From assembly GCA_021774195.1 (NCBI GenBank), contig JAJFJJ010000077.1:1-41887 (forward strand): DNA of 41,887 nucleotides, read 5' to 3'. Within the stretch, counting starts at the first letter, position 1. Each line of letters opens with the position of its first letter. This DNA is from Nitrosomonas sp. (GTDB taxonomy: Bacteria > Pseudomonadota > Gammaproteobacteria > Burkholderiales > Nitrosomonadaceae). Under the pieces are notes generated by a model. It did not search any database. It saw only the letters and a list, made by a program, of their open reading frames with translations, and was not told where the DNA came from. This document shows, in pieces, positions 7,918 through 16,167 of the stretch. The position numbers and the translations under genes are program-made.

Positions 7918-9117
7918 ATGACCAAGCAAACTCAAGAGGCCTATATTGTTGCCGCAGCGCGTACACCGGTCGGTAAAGCCCCGCGGGGCATGTTCAAGAA
8001 CGTGCGACCGGATGATATGTTAGTACATGTTTTAAAGACCGTTATGACTCAATGCAAAGGACTGGACCCAGCAGCCATTGATGATGTCATTGTCGGTTGT
8101 GCTATGCCCGAAGCGGAGCAGGGTATTAATGTTGCCCGGGTTGCGTTGCTGCTGGCAGGGTTGCCTGATACAGTTTCTGGGATGACGATTAACCGCTTTT
8201 GCGCTTCAGGCTTGCAATCGGTTGCATTGGCAGCCGATCGAATTCGATTAGGTGAAGCAGATGTGATGATTGCCGCAGGGACTGAAAGCATGAGTATGAT
8301 TCCGATGATGGGTAATAAAGTGTCGATGAATCCGGCCATGTTTGAACATGAAGAGAATGTGGCAATCGCTTATGGTATGGGCATGACCGCAGAGAAGGTG
8401 GCCGAGCAGTGGAAGGTGGCGCGCGAAGATCAAGATGAATTTGCTTTCACCAGCCATCAACGCGCCCTAAGAGCGATTGAAGCGGGTGAGTTTCAACAGG
8501 AAATCGCTGCTTACACGGTGGATGAAAAACGGCCGGATTTAACCACTCATAAAGTACACGAAGAAATTTCAATTAAGCAAACGGACGAAGGGCCGCGTGC
8601 AGATACTAATCTAGAAGCTTTGGCAAAATTAAGGCCGGTTTTTGCCGCCAAAGGTTCAGTAACCGCCGGTAACAGCTCGCAAATGTCTGATGGTGCAGGT
8701 GCCGTTGTGCTGATGAGCGAAGCGGCTATGAAGCGTTTTAGTCTTTCGCCACTTGGGCGTTTTATTGGTTTTTCTGTTGCGGGTGTAGCGCCTGAGATTA
8801 TGGGGGTGGGGCCGATTAAAGCCATTCCAAAAGTATTAGCGCAAACTGGCATCAAGCAGGATAATCTGGATTGGATCGAATTAAATGAAGCATTTGCCGC
8901 ACAAAGCTTGGCTGTGATTAATGAATTAGGTCTTGATCGTAATAAAGTTAACCCATTAGGTGGTGCGATCGCCCTAGGCCATCCATTAGGCGCAACCGGT
9001 TCGATACGAGTCGCAACACTGATGCATGGCATGCGCCGCCACAAACAGAAATATGGCATGGTGACCATGTGTATCGGTAGTGGTATGGGTGCAGCCGGGG
9101 TGTTTGAGGCGTTATAA
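7918..9117 (+). CDS. Acetyl-CoA C-acyltransferase (3-ketoacyl-CoA thiolase)
   Basis: A 399-aa thiolase of normal length. It has the acylated cysteine C95 in NRFCASGLQSVA, the catalytic histidine in GGAIALGHPLGATGS and the C-terminal CIGSGMGAAGVFEAL loop with the second cysteine. AAGGAG precedes the ATG. It completes the beta-oxidation cycle by releasing acetyl-CoA and probably forms a complex with the upstream fused enzyme, as FadA does with FadB. Thiolase is certain. FadA-type rather than biosynthetic is inferred from the operon. Confidence 0.93.
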   Translation: MTKQTQEAYIVAAARTPVGKAPRGMFKNVRPDDMLVHVLKTVMTQCKGLDPAAIDDVIVGCAMPEAEQGINVARVALLLAGLPDTVSGMTINRFCASGLQSVALAADRIRLGEADVMIAAGTESMSMIPMMGNKVSMNPAMFEHEENVAIAYGMGMTAEKVAEQWKVAREDQDEFAFTSHQRALRAIEAGEFQQEIAAYTVDEKRPDLTTHKVHEEISIKQTDEGPRADTNLEALAKLRPVFAAKGSVTAGNSSQMSDGAGAVVLMSEAAMKRFSLSPLGRFIGFSVAGVAPEIMGVGPIKAIPKVLAQTGIKQDNLDWIELNEAFAAQSLAVINELGLDRNKVNPLGGAIALGHPLGATGSIRVATLMHGMRRHKQKYGMVTMCIGSGMGAAGVFEAL

Positions 9118-9128
9118 GTATTGGAGGC

Positions 9129-9395
9129 TAGTGCTCCGTCTACTTAATATTGGCGGATACAGCGATTACAAGATGTTTCGGCACAAGGCGCAGTACGCAG
9201 ACAATGGTTATTCCCTTAGCAAGTGCTGCAACGCAGTGACGGGACATCTTGTAATCGCCCTGCGGGTTAGCTTTTAAACGCCACTGGCGGCGTTAGGTCT
9301 CTTGACAAGGGAATGACCATTGCCAGTGAAACCTGCCTTGACAGTAACGCTGAAAAGCTAACTGTATTCGTCAATATCAAGTAGACGGAGTACTA
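9129..9395. mobile_element. MITE family 4 (TA-flanked, about 267 bp)
   Basis: The left end TAGTGCTCCGTCTACTT and the complement of the right end TAGTACTCCGTCTACTT match but for one base. Both end in TA, the target expected for IS630/Tc1-like elements (inference). Inner inverted segments (AATGGTTATTCCCTTAGCAAG-like with its complement, GTTAGCTTTT/AAAAGCTAAC) make a long imperfect hairpin. The core AAGGCGCAGTACGCAG...GCAACGCAG recurs in other elements of this window. It lies directly after the thiolase gene. Confidence 0.75.
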
Positions 9396-9450
9396 TGTAG
9401 ACCGAACTCTTTAGAGATTATTCATTCAGGGACGTTCGATATATTGATGT

Positions 9451-9588
9451 AAGGGTGCTTATAAAGATACGGATTTCTAAACAAGGCAAGGCGAAAAAAA
9501 GTATTTAATGCAGCATTGTGACGAAACGGGGTAAGCAAGCAATTCGCTTTGAGGATGCTCGCAAATATAGATTTTTAGAAGTGCACGT
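9451..9588. mobile_element. MITE family 1, copy C (uninterrupted)
   Basis: About 138 bp with diverged ends (AAGGGTGCTTATAAAGAT / ATTTTTAGAAGTGCAC). It shares ggatttctaaacaaggcaag with copy A and gacgaaacggggtaagca plus the gatgctcgcaaatat end with copy B. It shows the length of an unoccupied family member. The bases 9589-9706 between it and the leader ORF show no further clear feature. Confidence 0.65.
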
Positions 9589-9706
9589 GAGTAAAACCAC
9601 AGAATAAATTAACTGATCGGTGTAAATTGAGACTTATAAAGTAAATATGAATAAAAAATAAGTTTTTGTGTGCCAGTCGTGTAGTGCGGCATTCAGGAAT
9701 TTTCTT

Positions 9707-9742
9707 ATGAACAGGAATAATCAAGGAGAACAGATCCTATGA
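9707..9742 (+). CDS. Possible 11-residue leader ORF coupled to the sigma-54 regulator
   Basis: The short ORF MNRNNQGEQIL ends in a TGA that overlaps the regulator's ATG (ATGA). AGGA lies 8 nt before its ATG. The regulator also has its own AGGAG inside this ORF. It could couple or limit translation of the regulator. An ORF this short may be chance. Confidence 0.3.
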   Translation: MNRNNQGEQIL

Positions 9743-10707
9743 TTGGTCAGTCACAAGTTTTTCTGGAAATGCTTCAGCTTATTGAAAAGATTAAGCGCTG
9801 TGATGTGCCGGTACTGCTCGAAGGAGAAACAGGGACTGGCAAAGAACTCGTGGCGCGTGCTATTCACTATGGCAGCACAAGAAGTGAATACCCTTTTATT
9901 CCTATCAACTGTGGTGCCATACCTGATGAGCTGGTCGAGAATGAATTGTTCGGCCACAAACGTGGTGCCTATACAGGCGCTCAATCAGACAATTCCGGCC
10001 TCATTACACAAGCGAAAAACGGCACGCTTTTCTTGGATGAAGTGGATGCTTTGTCTCCCAAAGCACAAGTTACTTTACTACGTTTTTTGCAGGATCAGAC
10101 CTATCGTCCGTTAGGTGGGGGTGAGGCCTGTGCTGCAGACGTGCGAGTAATCGTCGCCAGCAATACCGATTTGGAACAGCAGGTTGATAAAAATCTATTT
10201 CGGCAAGACCTCCTTTTTCGTCTCAAAATCATGTTTCTCAAACTTCCACCATTACGTGAACGAAATGGTGATGTGGCGTTATTGGCAAACTATTTCTTGC
10301 GGTCATGTGCAGTGCAGTTTAGTCGTGGTGAAAAGAAACTACACCCCGATACCATCACTTGGTTTGATCAATACAGTTGGCCAGGAAATATACGTGAACT
10401 GGAGAACTTGATTAGTCGCGAGTATTTGCTTGAGGACGGCCCAACCGTCTTTATTGAGCCGCCAGTCTCCAGTGTAAAAGAACGTCGTCGCGGGATTGAT
10501 CGGCGTCAAGCTGGCTTTATTTGTATGGATTTTCATGAAGCTAAAAATCATGTCATTGAAAAATTTGAGCAATCTTATGTCACTGAAGTATTGACCAAAG
10601 CGCGTGGTAATGTGACAAAAGCTGCAAAACTGGCAGGTAAGGAACGGCGTGCATTTGGCAAGCTATTAAAAAAATATGGTGTGGATAAGCACCTTTTTTC
10701 CGATTAG
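9739..10707 (+). CDS. Sigma-54-dependent enhancer-binding regulator without a sensory domain
   Basis: A 322-aa AAA+ activator starting directly with the central domain, as in PspF. Walker A is GETGTGKE (29-36), the sigma-54-contacting loop is GAYTGA (76-81, usual form GAFTGA) and Walker B is GTLFLDEVD (95-103). A Fis-type helix-turn-helix closes the protein (VTEVLTKARGNVTKAAKLAG). No receiver, GAF or PAS domain is present, so activity must be set by expression level or a separate partner. It sits next to two palindromic sites and a sigma-54 promoter in front of the eCIS genes, which makes it the likely activator of that operon (inference). AGGAG lies 10 nt before the ATG. Confidence 0.92.
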   Translation: MIGQSQVFLEMLQLIEKIKRCDVPVLLEGETGTGKELVARAIHYGSTRSEYPFIPINCGAIPDELVENELFGHKRGAYTGAQSDNSGLITQAKNGTLFLDEVDALSPKAQVTLLRFLQDQTYRPLGGGEACAADVRVIVASNTDLEQQVDKNLFRQDLLFRLKIMFLKLPPLRERNGDVALLANYFLRSCAVQFSRGEKKLHPDTITWFDQYSWPGNIRELENLISREYLLEDGPTVFIEPPVSSVKERRRGIDRRQAGFICMDFHEAKNHVIEKFEQSYVTEVLTKARGNVTKAAKLAGKERRAFGKLLKKYGVDKHLFSD

Positions 10708-10766
10708 CCATTCTATCTCGACCCTAAACTTTCTATTTTTCACTCTCATCTTTGTGTAAGTTCGTG

Positions 10767-10784
10767 TGGGTCAAATATAACCCA
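10767..10784. promoter_or_regulatory. Upstream activator site 1
   Basis: The palindrome GGGTCAAATATAACCC (10768-10783) has the same arms and spacing as site 2. It lies about 175 bp upstream of the sigma-54 promoter, a normal enhancer distance. A further half-site, GTGGGTTAAA, follows at about 10789. It is the likely binding site of the Fis-type HTH regulator encoded just upstream. Confidence 0.65.
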
Positions 10785-10860
10785 GTAGTGGGTTAAATCA
10801 TTTCATTCCCCCTTATTCACGTAGTTCCACCTCATTTAATTGCTTCAGTATAGGTGTTGG

Positions 10861-10878
10861 TGGGTCGAATGTGACCCG
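10861..10878. promoter_or_regulatory. Upstream activator site 2
   Basis: The palindrome GGGTCGAATGTGACCC (10862-10877) has perfect GGGTC/GACCC arms. It starts 94 bp after site 1, close to nine helical turns, so both sites face the same side of the DNA. It lies about 80 bp upstream of the -24 element. Confidence 0.7.
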
Positions 10879-10941
10879 GTTTATGTTTTAGTGTTCTTTG
10901 TTTTGTTCCAATAAATCAGCTGGATAAGTGATTCATTATTG

Positions 10942-10958
10942 TTGGCACGTTATGTGCT
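10942..10958 (+). promoter_or_regulatory. Sigma-54 (-24/-12) promoter of the eCIS operon
   Basis: TTGGCACGTTATGTGCTT has the -24 GG (10944-10945) and -12 GC (10956-10957) exactly 10 bases apart, and the -24 half TGGCACG is perfect. Transcription should start near 10968-10970, about 50 bases before the first eCIS ORF. Confidence 0.75.
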
Positions 10959-11021
10959 TAATCTCTATAAGTATGAAGTTGCAATTGCAATCATGTGTGC
11001 CAACAAAAAGGATTGCGCAAT

Positions 11022-11258
11022 ATGGAAAACAGCGGATCAGACATTACCAAATTGCGTGAAGCGATACTTAATTATTTGCAACAAAACCCCAATGCGGTTG
11101 ATTCACTGGAAGGGATTACGAACTGGTGGTTACCGCAGGCATACAAAAAAATGGATGAAGCAAAAATTGAGCAAGTTCTCAAACAATTAATCGGTGAAGG
11201 CTTGGTCAGAAAAACCCCTCTGGTAGATGGAACAATTCTCTATAAGCGAGGGGAATAA
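11022..11258 (+). CDS. Small winged-helix-like protein, first gene of the eCIS operon
   Basis: 78 aa from ATG 11022, with AAGGA about 10 nt upstream. A GTG at 10995 would add nine residues but has no Shine-Dalgarno. The sequence reads as helices followed by a hairpin (KLREAILNYLQQNP, IEQVLKQLIGEGLVRKTPLVDGTILYKRG), as in a small winged helix. It could be a co-regulator or an assembly factor. The exact family is not recognised. It is the first gene after the sigma-54 promoter and precedes the sheath by 111 nt. Confidence 0.7.
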   Translation: MENSGSDITKLREAILNYLQQNPNAVDSLEGITNWWLPQAYKKMDEAKIEQVLKQLIGEGLVRKTPLVDGTILYKRGE

Positions 11259-11299
11259 AGAAAATTAAGCTCGTGTTATTGAGGCTAGTTAGCGGCTAT

Positions 11300-11320
11300 A
11301 GGTTTATTAACGAATAACCT
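11300..11320 (+). other. Small hairpin in the leader of the sheath gene
   Basis: AGGTTTATT and AATAACCT pair around AACG with one bulged T. It is too weak and lacks the T-run of a full terminator. It may adjust transcript level or stability between the small first gene and the highly expressed sheath gene. Confidence 0.3.
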
Positions 11321-11369
11321 CTTGTTCTTGTATTAGGATCATCGACCAAAATGAAAAGGAGATTGTAAA

Positions 11370-12875
11370 ATGCCAGTCGCAGTGAGTTATCCAGGTGTTT
11401 ATATTGAGGAAGTTCCGAGTGGTGTTCGTACTATTTCTGGTGTTTCTACATCAATTGCTTTATTTATTGGTTGGGCATCAAGAGGTGCTATAGACCGTGC
11501 AGAACGTATTACTAATTTTTCTGATTATGAGCGTGAATTTGGTGGGCTTGATACACGTTCACTGCTCGGTTACTCTGTGCGGCAATTTTTCGATAACGGC
11601 GGGGCAGATGCTTATATCATAAGATTAGTCGATGACGATAGTGCGACAGCATCGGCTGACATTGTTGTCGGTGAACTTACCGTTTCAGCATCTTCACCAG
11701 GTGCCTGGGCAAACACACTGACTATTCGAACAAGGCTTCGTGATGATGATCCAGATCGCTTTCGTATTGACGTTGTTAACACGGATGGTGTGGTTCTTGA
11801 ATCGTTTGCGAATTTATCTATGGATGAAGACGATGCACGTTTTCCTCCCAATGTTATAAATGGGCGAGCAAGGCTTATTAATGTTACGGTAACTGCTCCA
11901 GTCGCACCCGCACCTCCAACTACCCCCCCGAATGCAGACATAGCCCTAAATAACACAGTCGTAGGTGAGGACGGAACCGTGCTCATACCCAATTCAACAG
12001 ATTTTAACAACGCTGTATTAGCTAACTTTGGAGAAGGGTCGATCACTAACCTAATTGATATCTTCAACATTGTATGTGTTCCTGGCGAGAGTGATTCTAC
12101 AACATTGGATTTGCTGCAAGGTTTTTGCCGTGAAAGACGTGCATTCTTAGTCGTAGATAGTCCTGAAGACGAAACATTTACAAATATGCGAAATGCTGGC
12201 ACCAACGGTCTCACGGGTGTCAACGCGACCAATGCTGCGATTTTCTATCCGTGGGTACTTCAATCTGATCCGTTACAAGATGGCGCTATAAGAGCTTTTC
12301 CATCGTGTGGTTTTGTTGCTGGAATCTTTGCTAGGACGGATGCCACAAGAGGTGTCTGGAAAGCGCCTGCTGGTAGTGATGCGAGTATAAATGGAGCTGC
12401 TGGTCTTGTTTTGAAAATGAGCGATCAAGAAAATGGTCAGTTAAACCAACTAGGAATCAACTGTCTGCGTACACTTCCAGTTTATGGAAATGTTGTATGG
12501 GGGGCACGTACGTTGCATGGTCATAATGATCGTGGCTCTGAATGGAAATATGTGCCGGTAAGACGTACTGCCTTGTTTATCGAAGAAAGTCTTTTTCGAG
12601 GTACACAATGGGTCGTCTTTGAACCTAATGACGAACCATTATGGGCGCAAATTCGTCTGAATGTAGGCTCATTTATGAATAATCTTTTCCGTCAAGGTGC
12701 TTTTCAAGGCGCGTCCGCGCGTCAAGCTTATTTTGTCAAATGTGATAGCGAAACCACAACGCAAAGTGATATTGACCGAGGTATCGTCAATATTCTTGTT
12801 GGCTTTGCTCCTCTCAAACCCGCCGAGTTTGTCATTATTAAACTCCAGCAGATTGCTGGTGAGCTTGAAGTTTAA
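11370..12875 (+). CDS. Contractile tail sheath protein (eCIS)
   Basis: A 501-aa sheath protein. The N-terminus YPGVYIEEVPSGVRTISGVSTSIALFIG is the sheath family signature, and the C-terminus (GTQWVVFEPNDEPLWAQIRLNVGSF, FVIIKLQQI) is the conserved domain that interlocks sheath subunits. A Pro-rich linker (APVAPAPPTTPPNADI) at about 190-205 joins the variable middle domain. Sheath subunits form the contractile outer cylinder. AAGGAG precedes the ATG. Only one sheath gene is present, whereas Afp and PVC have several paralogues. Confidence 0.95.
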   Translation: MPVAVSYPGVYIEEVPSGVRTISGVSTSIALFIGWASRGAIDRAERITNFSDYEREFGGLDTRSLLGYSVRQFFDNGGADAYIIRLVDDDSATASADIVVGELTVSASSPGAWANTLTIRTRLRDDDPDRFRIDVVNTDGVVLESFANLSMDEDDARFPPNVINGRARLINVTVTAPVAPAPPTTPPNADIALNNTVVGEDGTVLIPNSTDFNNAVLANFGEGSITNLIDIFNIVCVPGESDSTTLDLLQGFCRERRAFLVVDSPEDETFTNMRNAGTNGLTGVNATNAAIFYPWVLQSDPLQDGAIRAFPSCGFVAGIFARTDATRGVWKAPAGSDASINGAAGLVLKMSDQENGQLNQLGINCLRTLPVYGNVVWGARTLHGHNDRGSEWKYVPVRRTALFIEESLFRGTQWVVFEPNDEPLWAQIRLNVGSFMNNLFRQGAFQGASARQAYFVKCDSETTTQSDIDRGIVNILVGFAPLKPAEFVIIKLQQIAGELEV

Positions 12876-12886
12876 AGGAGATAGTC

Positions 12887-13411
12887 ATGGCTCAGTTTAG
12901 TGTCAATCCACAACGTTTCGATCCTTATAAAAACTTCAAATTCCGTGTTAAATGGGATGGAAAATTTGTTGCTGGTATTAGTAAGGTTGGTGCCTTGAAG
13001 CGTACGAATGAAATGGTCGAACACCGAGAAGGTGGTGATCCCAGTACTACGCGCAAATCCCCAGGACAAGCTAAATACGAAGCGATTACTTTAGAACGTG
13101 GTGTTACCCATGACCCAGAATTCGAAAAGTGGGCTAATAAAGTTTGGAATTTTGGTTCTGGCTTAGGCGCAGAGGTATCTTTACAAGATTTTCGTAAAGA
13201 TATCATTATCGAAATGTATAACGAAGCGGGTCAACTGGTTATCGCTTACAAAGTATTCCGTTGTTGGGTTTCAGAGTACCAATCGCTACCGGAGTTGGAT
13301 GCCAGTGCAAATGCAATAGCTATTCAGACTATAAAACTTGAAAACGAAGGTTGGGAACGTGATTATGACGTTTCTGAACCGGCTGAGCCGAGTTTTACTG
13401 AGCCTGCATAG
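12887..13411 (+). CDS. Inner tube protein (eCIS; T4 gp19-like)
   Basis: 174 aa. NFKFRVKWDGKFVAGISKV and the KYEAITLERGVTHDPEFEKW motif are typical of Afp1/Pvc1-like tail tube subunits (Hcp/gp19 fold). It forms the rigid hollow tube pushed out when the sheath contracts. AAGGAG precedes the ATG and the gene follows the sheath by 11 nt. The C-terminus has a short acidic/Pro extension (EPAEPSFTEPA). It is the only tube-type gene seen besides the tube-initiator-like gene at 22355. Confidence 0.95.
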   Translation: MAQFSVNPQRFDPYKNFKFRVKWDGKFVAGISKVGALKRTNEMVEHREGGDPSTTRKSPGQAKYEAITLERGVTHDPEFEKWANKVWNFGSGLGAEVSLQDFRKDIIIEMYNEAGQLVIAYKVFRCWVSEYQSLPELDASANAIAIQTIKLENEGWERDYDVSEPAEPSFTEPA

Positions 13412-13421
13412 GTAAGACCAA

Positions 13422-14156
13422 ATGTTGGATTTATCTGCGCAGCGCGTTCTTAATATCTGGGAACAAGGAGCCTTGTTAGATGCTGAGGCGAAAACTCAGT
13501 CGCTACTGAGTTTAATCGCGCCTGAATTATCGATGAAAGCGCTGGCAGATTTAGTCTTGGGTGAACGCAATAAGAATTTGCTTGAATTACGCCAACAACT
13601 ATTTGGGTCAAAACTTCAAGCCTATGTTGAATGTGGTGAGTGCGGGCAAGCCTTAGATTTAGAGTTCTTAATTGAAGATTTTGGGTTTTCTTCTATCGCC
13701 CACATTCCTGAAATACAACGGATCGAAAACGGAAACATAAATGCCAAAATACGATTACCGAATGGGCATGATTTAGAGGCACTCGAATCTGTAAAAAGTG
13801 TCAATGATGGACGGAATTTATTGTTCTCTCGCTGTGTGTTGGAATTATATCGAGATGATAACCTTGTTGTACTACAAGATCTTAGCGAAGATGAACTGAG
13901 TCAGCTAGAGTTGTTGATTTCCGAGTTGGATCCGCGCATGGAAATACTGTTCGATTTATCTTGCCCTCAATGTTCACATAGTTGGCAATCACCATTGGAT
14001 ATTGGTTCATTCTTATGGCGTGAGTTTGATGTTTACGCTCGGGAATTGCTGGAAAATATTCATCTACTGGCGAGCACATACGGATGGTCGGAAACAGATA
14101 TTCTAACCATGAGTAATGTGCGCAGAAAATATTATATTGAGCGACTACTGCAATGA
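13422..14156 (+). CDS. Conserved eCIS protein with split zinc ribbon (T4-baseplate-like)
   Basis: A 244-aa protein with two CxxC pairs (C71/C74 in CGECG, C181/C184 in CPQCSH) that together could bind one zinc. The C-terminus is helical with an aromatic/basic end (ETDILTMSNVRRKYYIERLL) reminiscent of phage tail-assembly/gp26-like baseplate proteins. It lies 10 nt after the tube gene, a place where assembly chaperone or baseplate proteins often sit. The structural or chaperone role is inferred from position and zinc motif, and the exact family is uncertain. Confidence 0.7.
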   Translation: MLDLSAQRVLNIWEQGALLDAEAKTQSLLSLIAPELSMKALADLVLGERNKNLLELRQQLFGSKLQAYVECGECGQALDLEFLIEDFGFSSIAHIPEIQRIENGNINAKIRLPNGHDLEALESVKSVNDGRNLLFSRCVLELYRDDNLVVLQDLSEDELSQLELLISELDPRMEILFDLSCPQCSHSWQSPLDIGSFLWREFDVYARELLENIHLLASTYGWSETDILTMSNVRRKYYIERLLQ

Positions 14157-14926
14157 ACGGCTTATTTTCTCGACTTGCTGAGCAGTCTATTAATCAGCGC
14201 GAAACCTCTGTTAAACCGTTGCGTATGCCCCAATTCTTAACTGAGTCTACAGGGGCATTGGATTATGTTGATGACCACCATCAAGAATCCGTTCAAGATA
14301 GTGTTCTTTCTGAGTCCTTGTATCCATTAGCGCAACCCGGTATTCAGCGGGTTGTAGATGTCACTAATGAGGCACAAAGTGACGCATCGGTACACGCAAA
14401 CAATCGCCCATTATCCGCTAAGCCTCATTTAGTTTTTCCATATACTGCACAGAAACATCAGGCAAAAAAAAATAATGTGTCTAAATGTACATCGGATCAA
14501 GATACAGTTGCCGATAACGACACTTTGGAAACACCGATTATTCAGCCTCAAATTCAGAATCAAACGGCAACTGTCATCAAAGATAAGAACCCTTTGGAAC
14601 CGACAGACGAAGGTGCTAACTCAAAGAGATTTCATCTGTTAACGCTCGATTCTGCGGTTATCCTCCCTCAACCGTTGGTAACGCCAACCAGCGAAAAATT
14701 TTCCGCAATGGTTACTCGCCGTAATGGAGGAAACCAAGTGCCTGATACTCAAAACAAACCACTGTCAGAAACTGAAATGACAACTATTAACGTCAGTATT
14801 GGACAGATTGATATAAAAGCGACTTCATCTGAAACACCTACGATTAAGAAAACACACCAATCGAATCGCAAATTTTCAATATCATTGGATGACTATCAAC
14901 AAAAGCGGCAGCGGGGTGAACGGTGA
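14153..14926 (+). CDS. Unrecognised low-complexity eCIS protein
   Basis: 257 aa, overlapping both neighbours (ATGA at the start, GTGA at the end), so it is surely translated with them. The sequence is hydrophilic and rich in Gln, Ser, Thr and Asn with no visible enzyme motif, signal peptide or membrane segment. It opens with a short helix (NGLFSRLAEQSINQRE) and ends in a basic stretch (SISLDDYQQKRQRGER), as in a disordered linker or scaffolding protein. A tape-measure or length-control role is possible but unsupported. Confidence 0.75.
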   Translation: MNGLFSRLAEQSINQRETSVKPLRMPQFLTESTGALDYVDDHHQESVQDSVLSESLYPLAQPGIQRVVDVTNEAQSDASVHANNRPLSAKPHLVFPYTAQKHQAKKNNVSKCTSDQDTVADNDTLETPIIQPQIQNQTATVIKDKNPLEPTDEGANSKRFHLLTLDSAVILPQPLVTPTSEKFSAMVTRRNGGNQVPDTQNKPLSETEMTTINVSIGQIDIKATSSETPTIKKTHQSNRKFSISLDDYQQKRQRGER

Positions 14927-16167
14927 GTAGTTCTTATGCCATTGCTGGAGTAACTGCTGTTTTACAGGGCATCATTGGGCGCGGGATTATTGCACATGGG
15001 GTTAGTACGGTTATAGGTAATGATGTCTCAGTTAGTGCCGTATCGCCTGATCGAGTCAATGAGGACCCGGGTTTAAACCTATTCTTTTATCAGGTGACAC
15101 CTAACCTCGGTTGGCGCAACGAATGCTTGCCTTCGCGCAGCACACGTGCGGAAAGAATGACGAATCAATCGCTGGCATTGGATTTACACTATTTGATCAG
15201 TGCGAATGGTACAAGTGACTTGTTCTCCGAGATACTTTTAGGCTCGGCCATGCAAACTTTGCATGAACAACCGTTTTTTGGTCGCGACCATGTGCGTGAA
15301 TTATTAAGTCCGCCACCGTTACCTGATGTTGATGAAATTCTTAATGCATTGGATGCGTCAGGCTTGGCAGACCAATTAGAACAAATAAAGGTAACACCGG
15401 AATATTTGTCTAACGAAGATATGTCAAAACTATGGTCTGCCATTCAGTCAAATTACCGGCCGAGTGCAGCTTATGTGGTTACAGTGGTGTTAATTAAAGC
15501 AGAGCAACCAACACGTTCACCACTGCCTGTGCTAACTAGAGGGATTACTGTTCAACCTGATTTGGTTCCGCCAACACCGACGATTTTGGCAATTGAATAC
15601 CAGAATCAACAAACCGCAGCGCGTCTTAGTGAAGAGGTTGTGATTAGTGGTTACCATCTGAACGGACTCAATGTACGTGTTCAACTAGTTATGCAAAGTG
15701 AAACATTGATCGCTGATTTTCCAGTATCTGGAACTGCAACTAACGAGCGAATCACATTTAATATGCCTGTTGATGCAACAGTCTGGCGGTCTGGTGTTTA
15801 TCAATTGAGCCTCATTATGGATGACGGGGGCGGAAATCCAATTGAATCCAACCGGGTGCCACTGACTATCGCGCCACAGTTTTCTGGTTTTAATGCAATC
15901 AGGAATGGGGGTGGTAGTGTCACTGTTGATCTAACGGTTAGCCCTGAAGTTCATGGCAACCAAACAGTTTCCTTGATACTTGGGAAAACGCAGCAATTTA
16001 GCCAAGAATTTGATGACCAAACGGACAACGTCAGCTTTGAGTTTCCTGTTCTACCAGCAGGAGATTACTGGGCGCGAATACGTGTTGATGGGATTGACAG
16101 TATCTTGATTAATCGCGGGGTAACACCGCCAACATTCCATCTCGACCAAGAAGTAATGGTGCCGTGA
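14923..16167 (+). CDS. DUF4255 / Pvc16-like tail cap protein
   Basis: 414 aa. The N-terminal ~190 residues match the DUF4255 (Pvc16 N-terminal) family: AIAGVTAVLQGII, LNLFFYQVTPNLGWRN, LALDLHYLISANG and an YVVTVVLI strand. In Afp and PVC the homologue terminates and caps the tube/sheath stack. The C-terminal ~200 residues look like two beta-sandwich (Ig-like) modules. It starts with GTG, overlapping the previous stop by 4 nt, and runs into the ATPase gene, the usual cap-ATPase pairing. Confidence 0.88.
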   Translation: MSSSYAIAGVTAVLQGIIGRGIIAHGVSTVIGNDVSVSAVSPDRVNEDPGLNLFFYQVTPNLGWRNECLPSRSTRAERMTNQSLALDLHYLISANGTSDLFSEILLGSAMQTLHEQPFFGRDHVRELLSPPPLPDVDEILNALDASGLADQLEQIKVTPEYLSNEDMSKLWSAIQSNYRPSAAYVVTVVLIKAEQPTRSPLPVLTRGITVQPDLVPPTPTILAIEYQNQQTAARLSEEVVISGYHLNGLNVRVQLVMQSETLIADFPVSGTATNERITFNMPVDATVWRSGVYQLSLIMDDGGGNPIESNRVPLTIAPQFSGFNAIRNGGGSVTVDLTVSPEVHGNQTVSLILGKTQQFSQEFDDQTDNVSFEFPVLPAGDYWARIRVDGIDSILINRGVTPPTFHLDQEVMVP

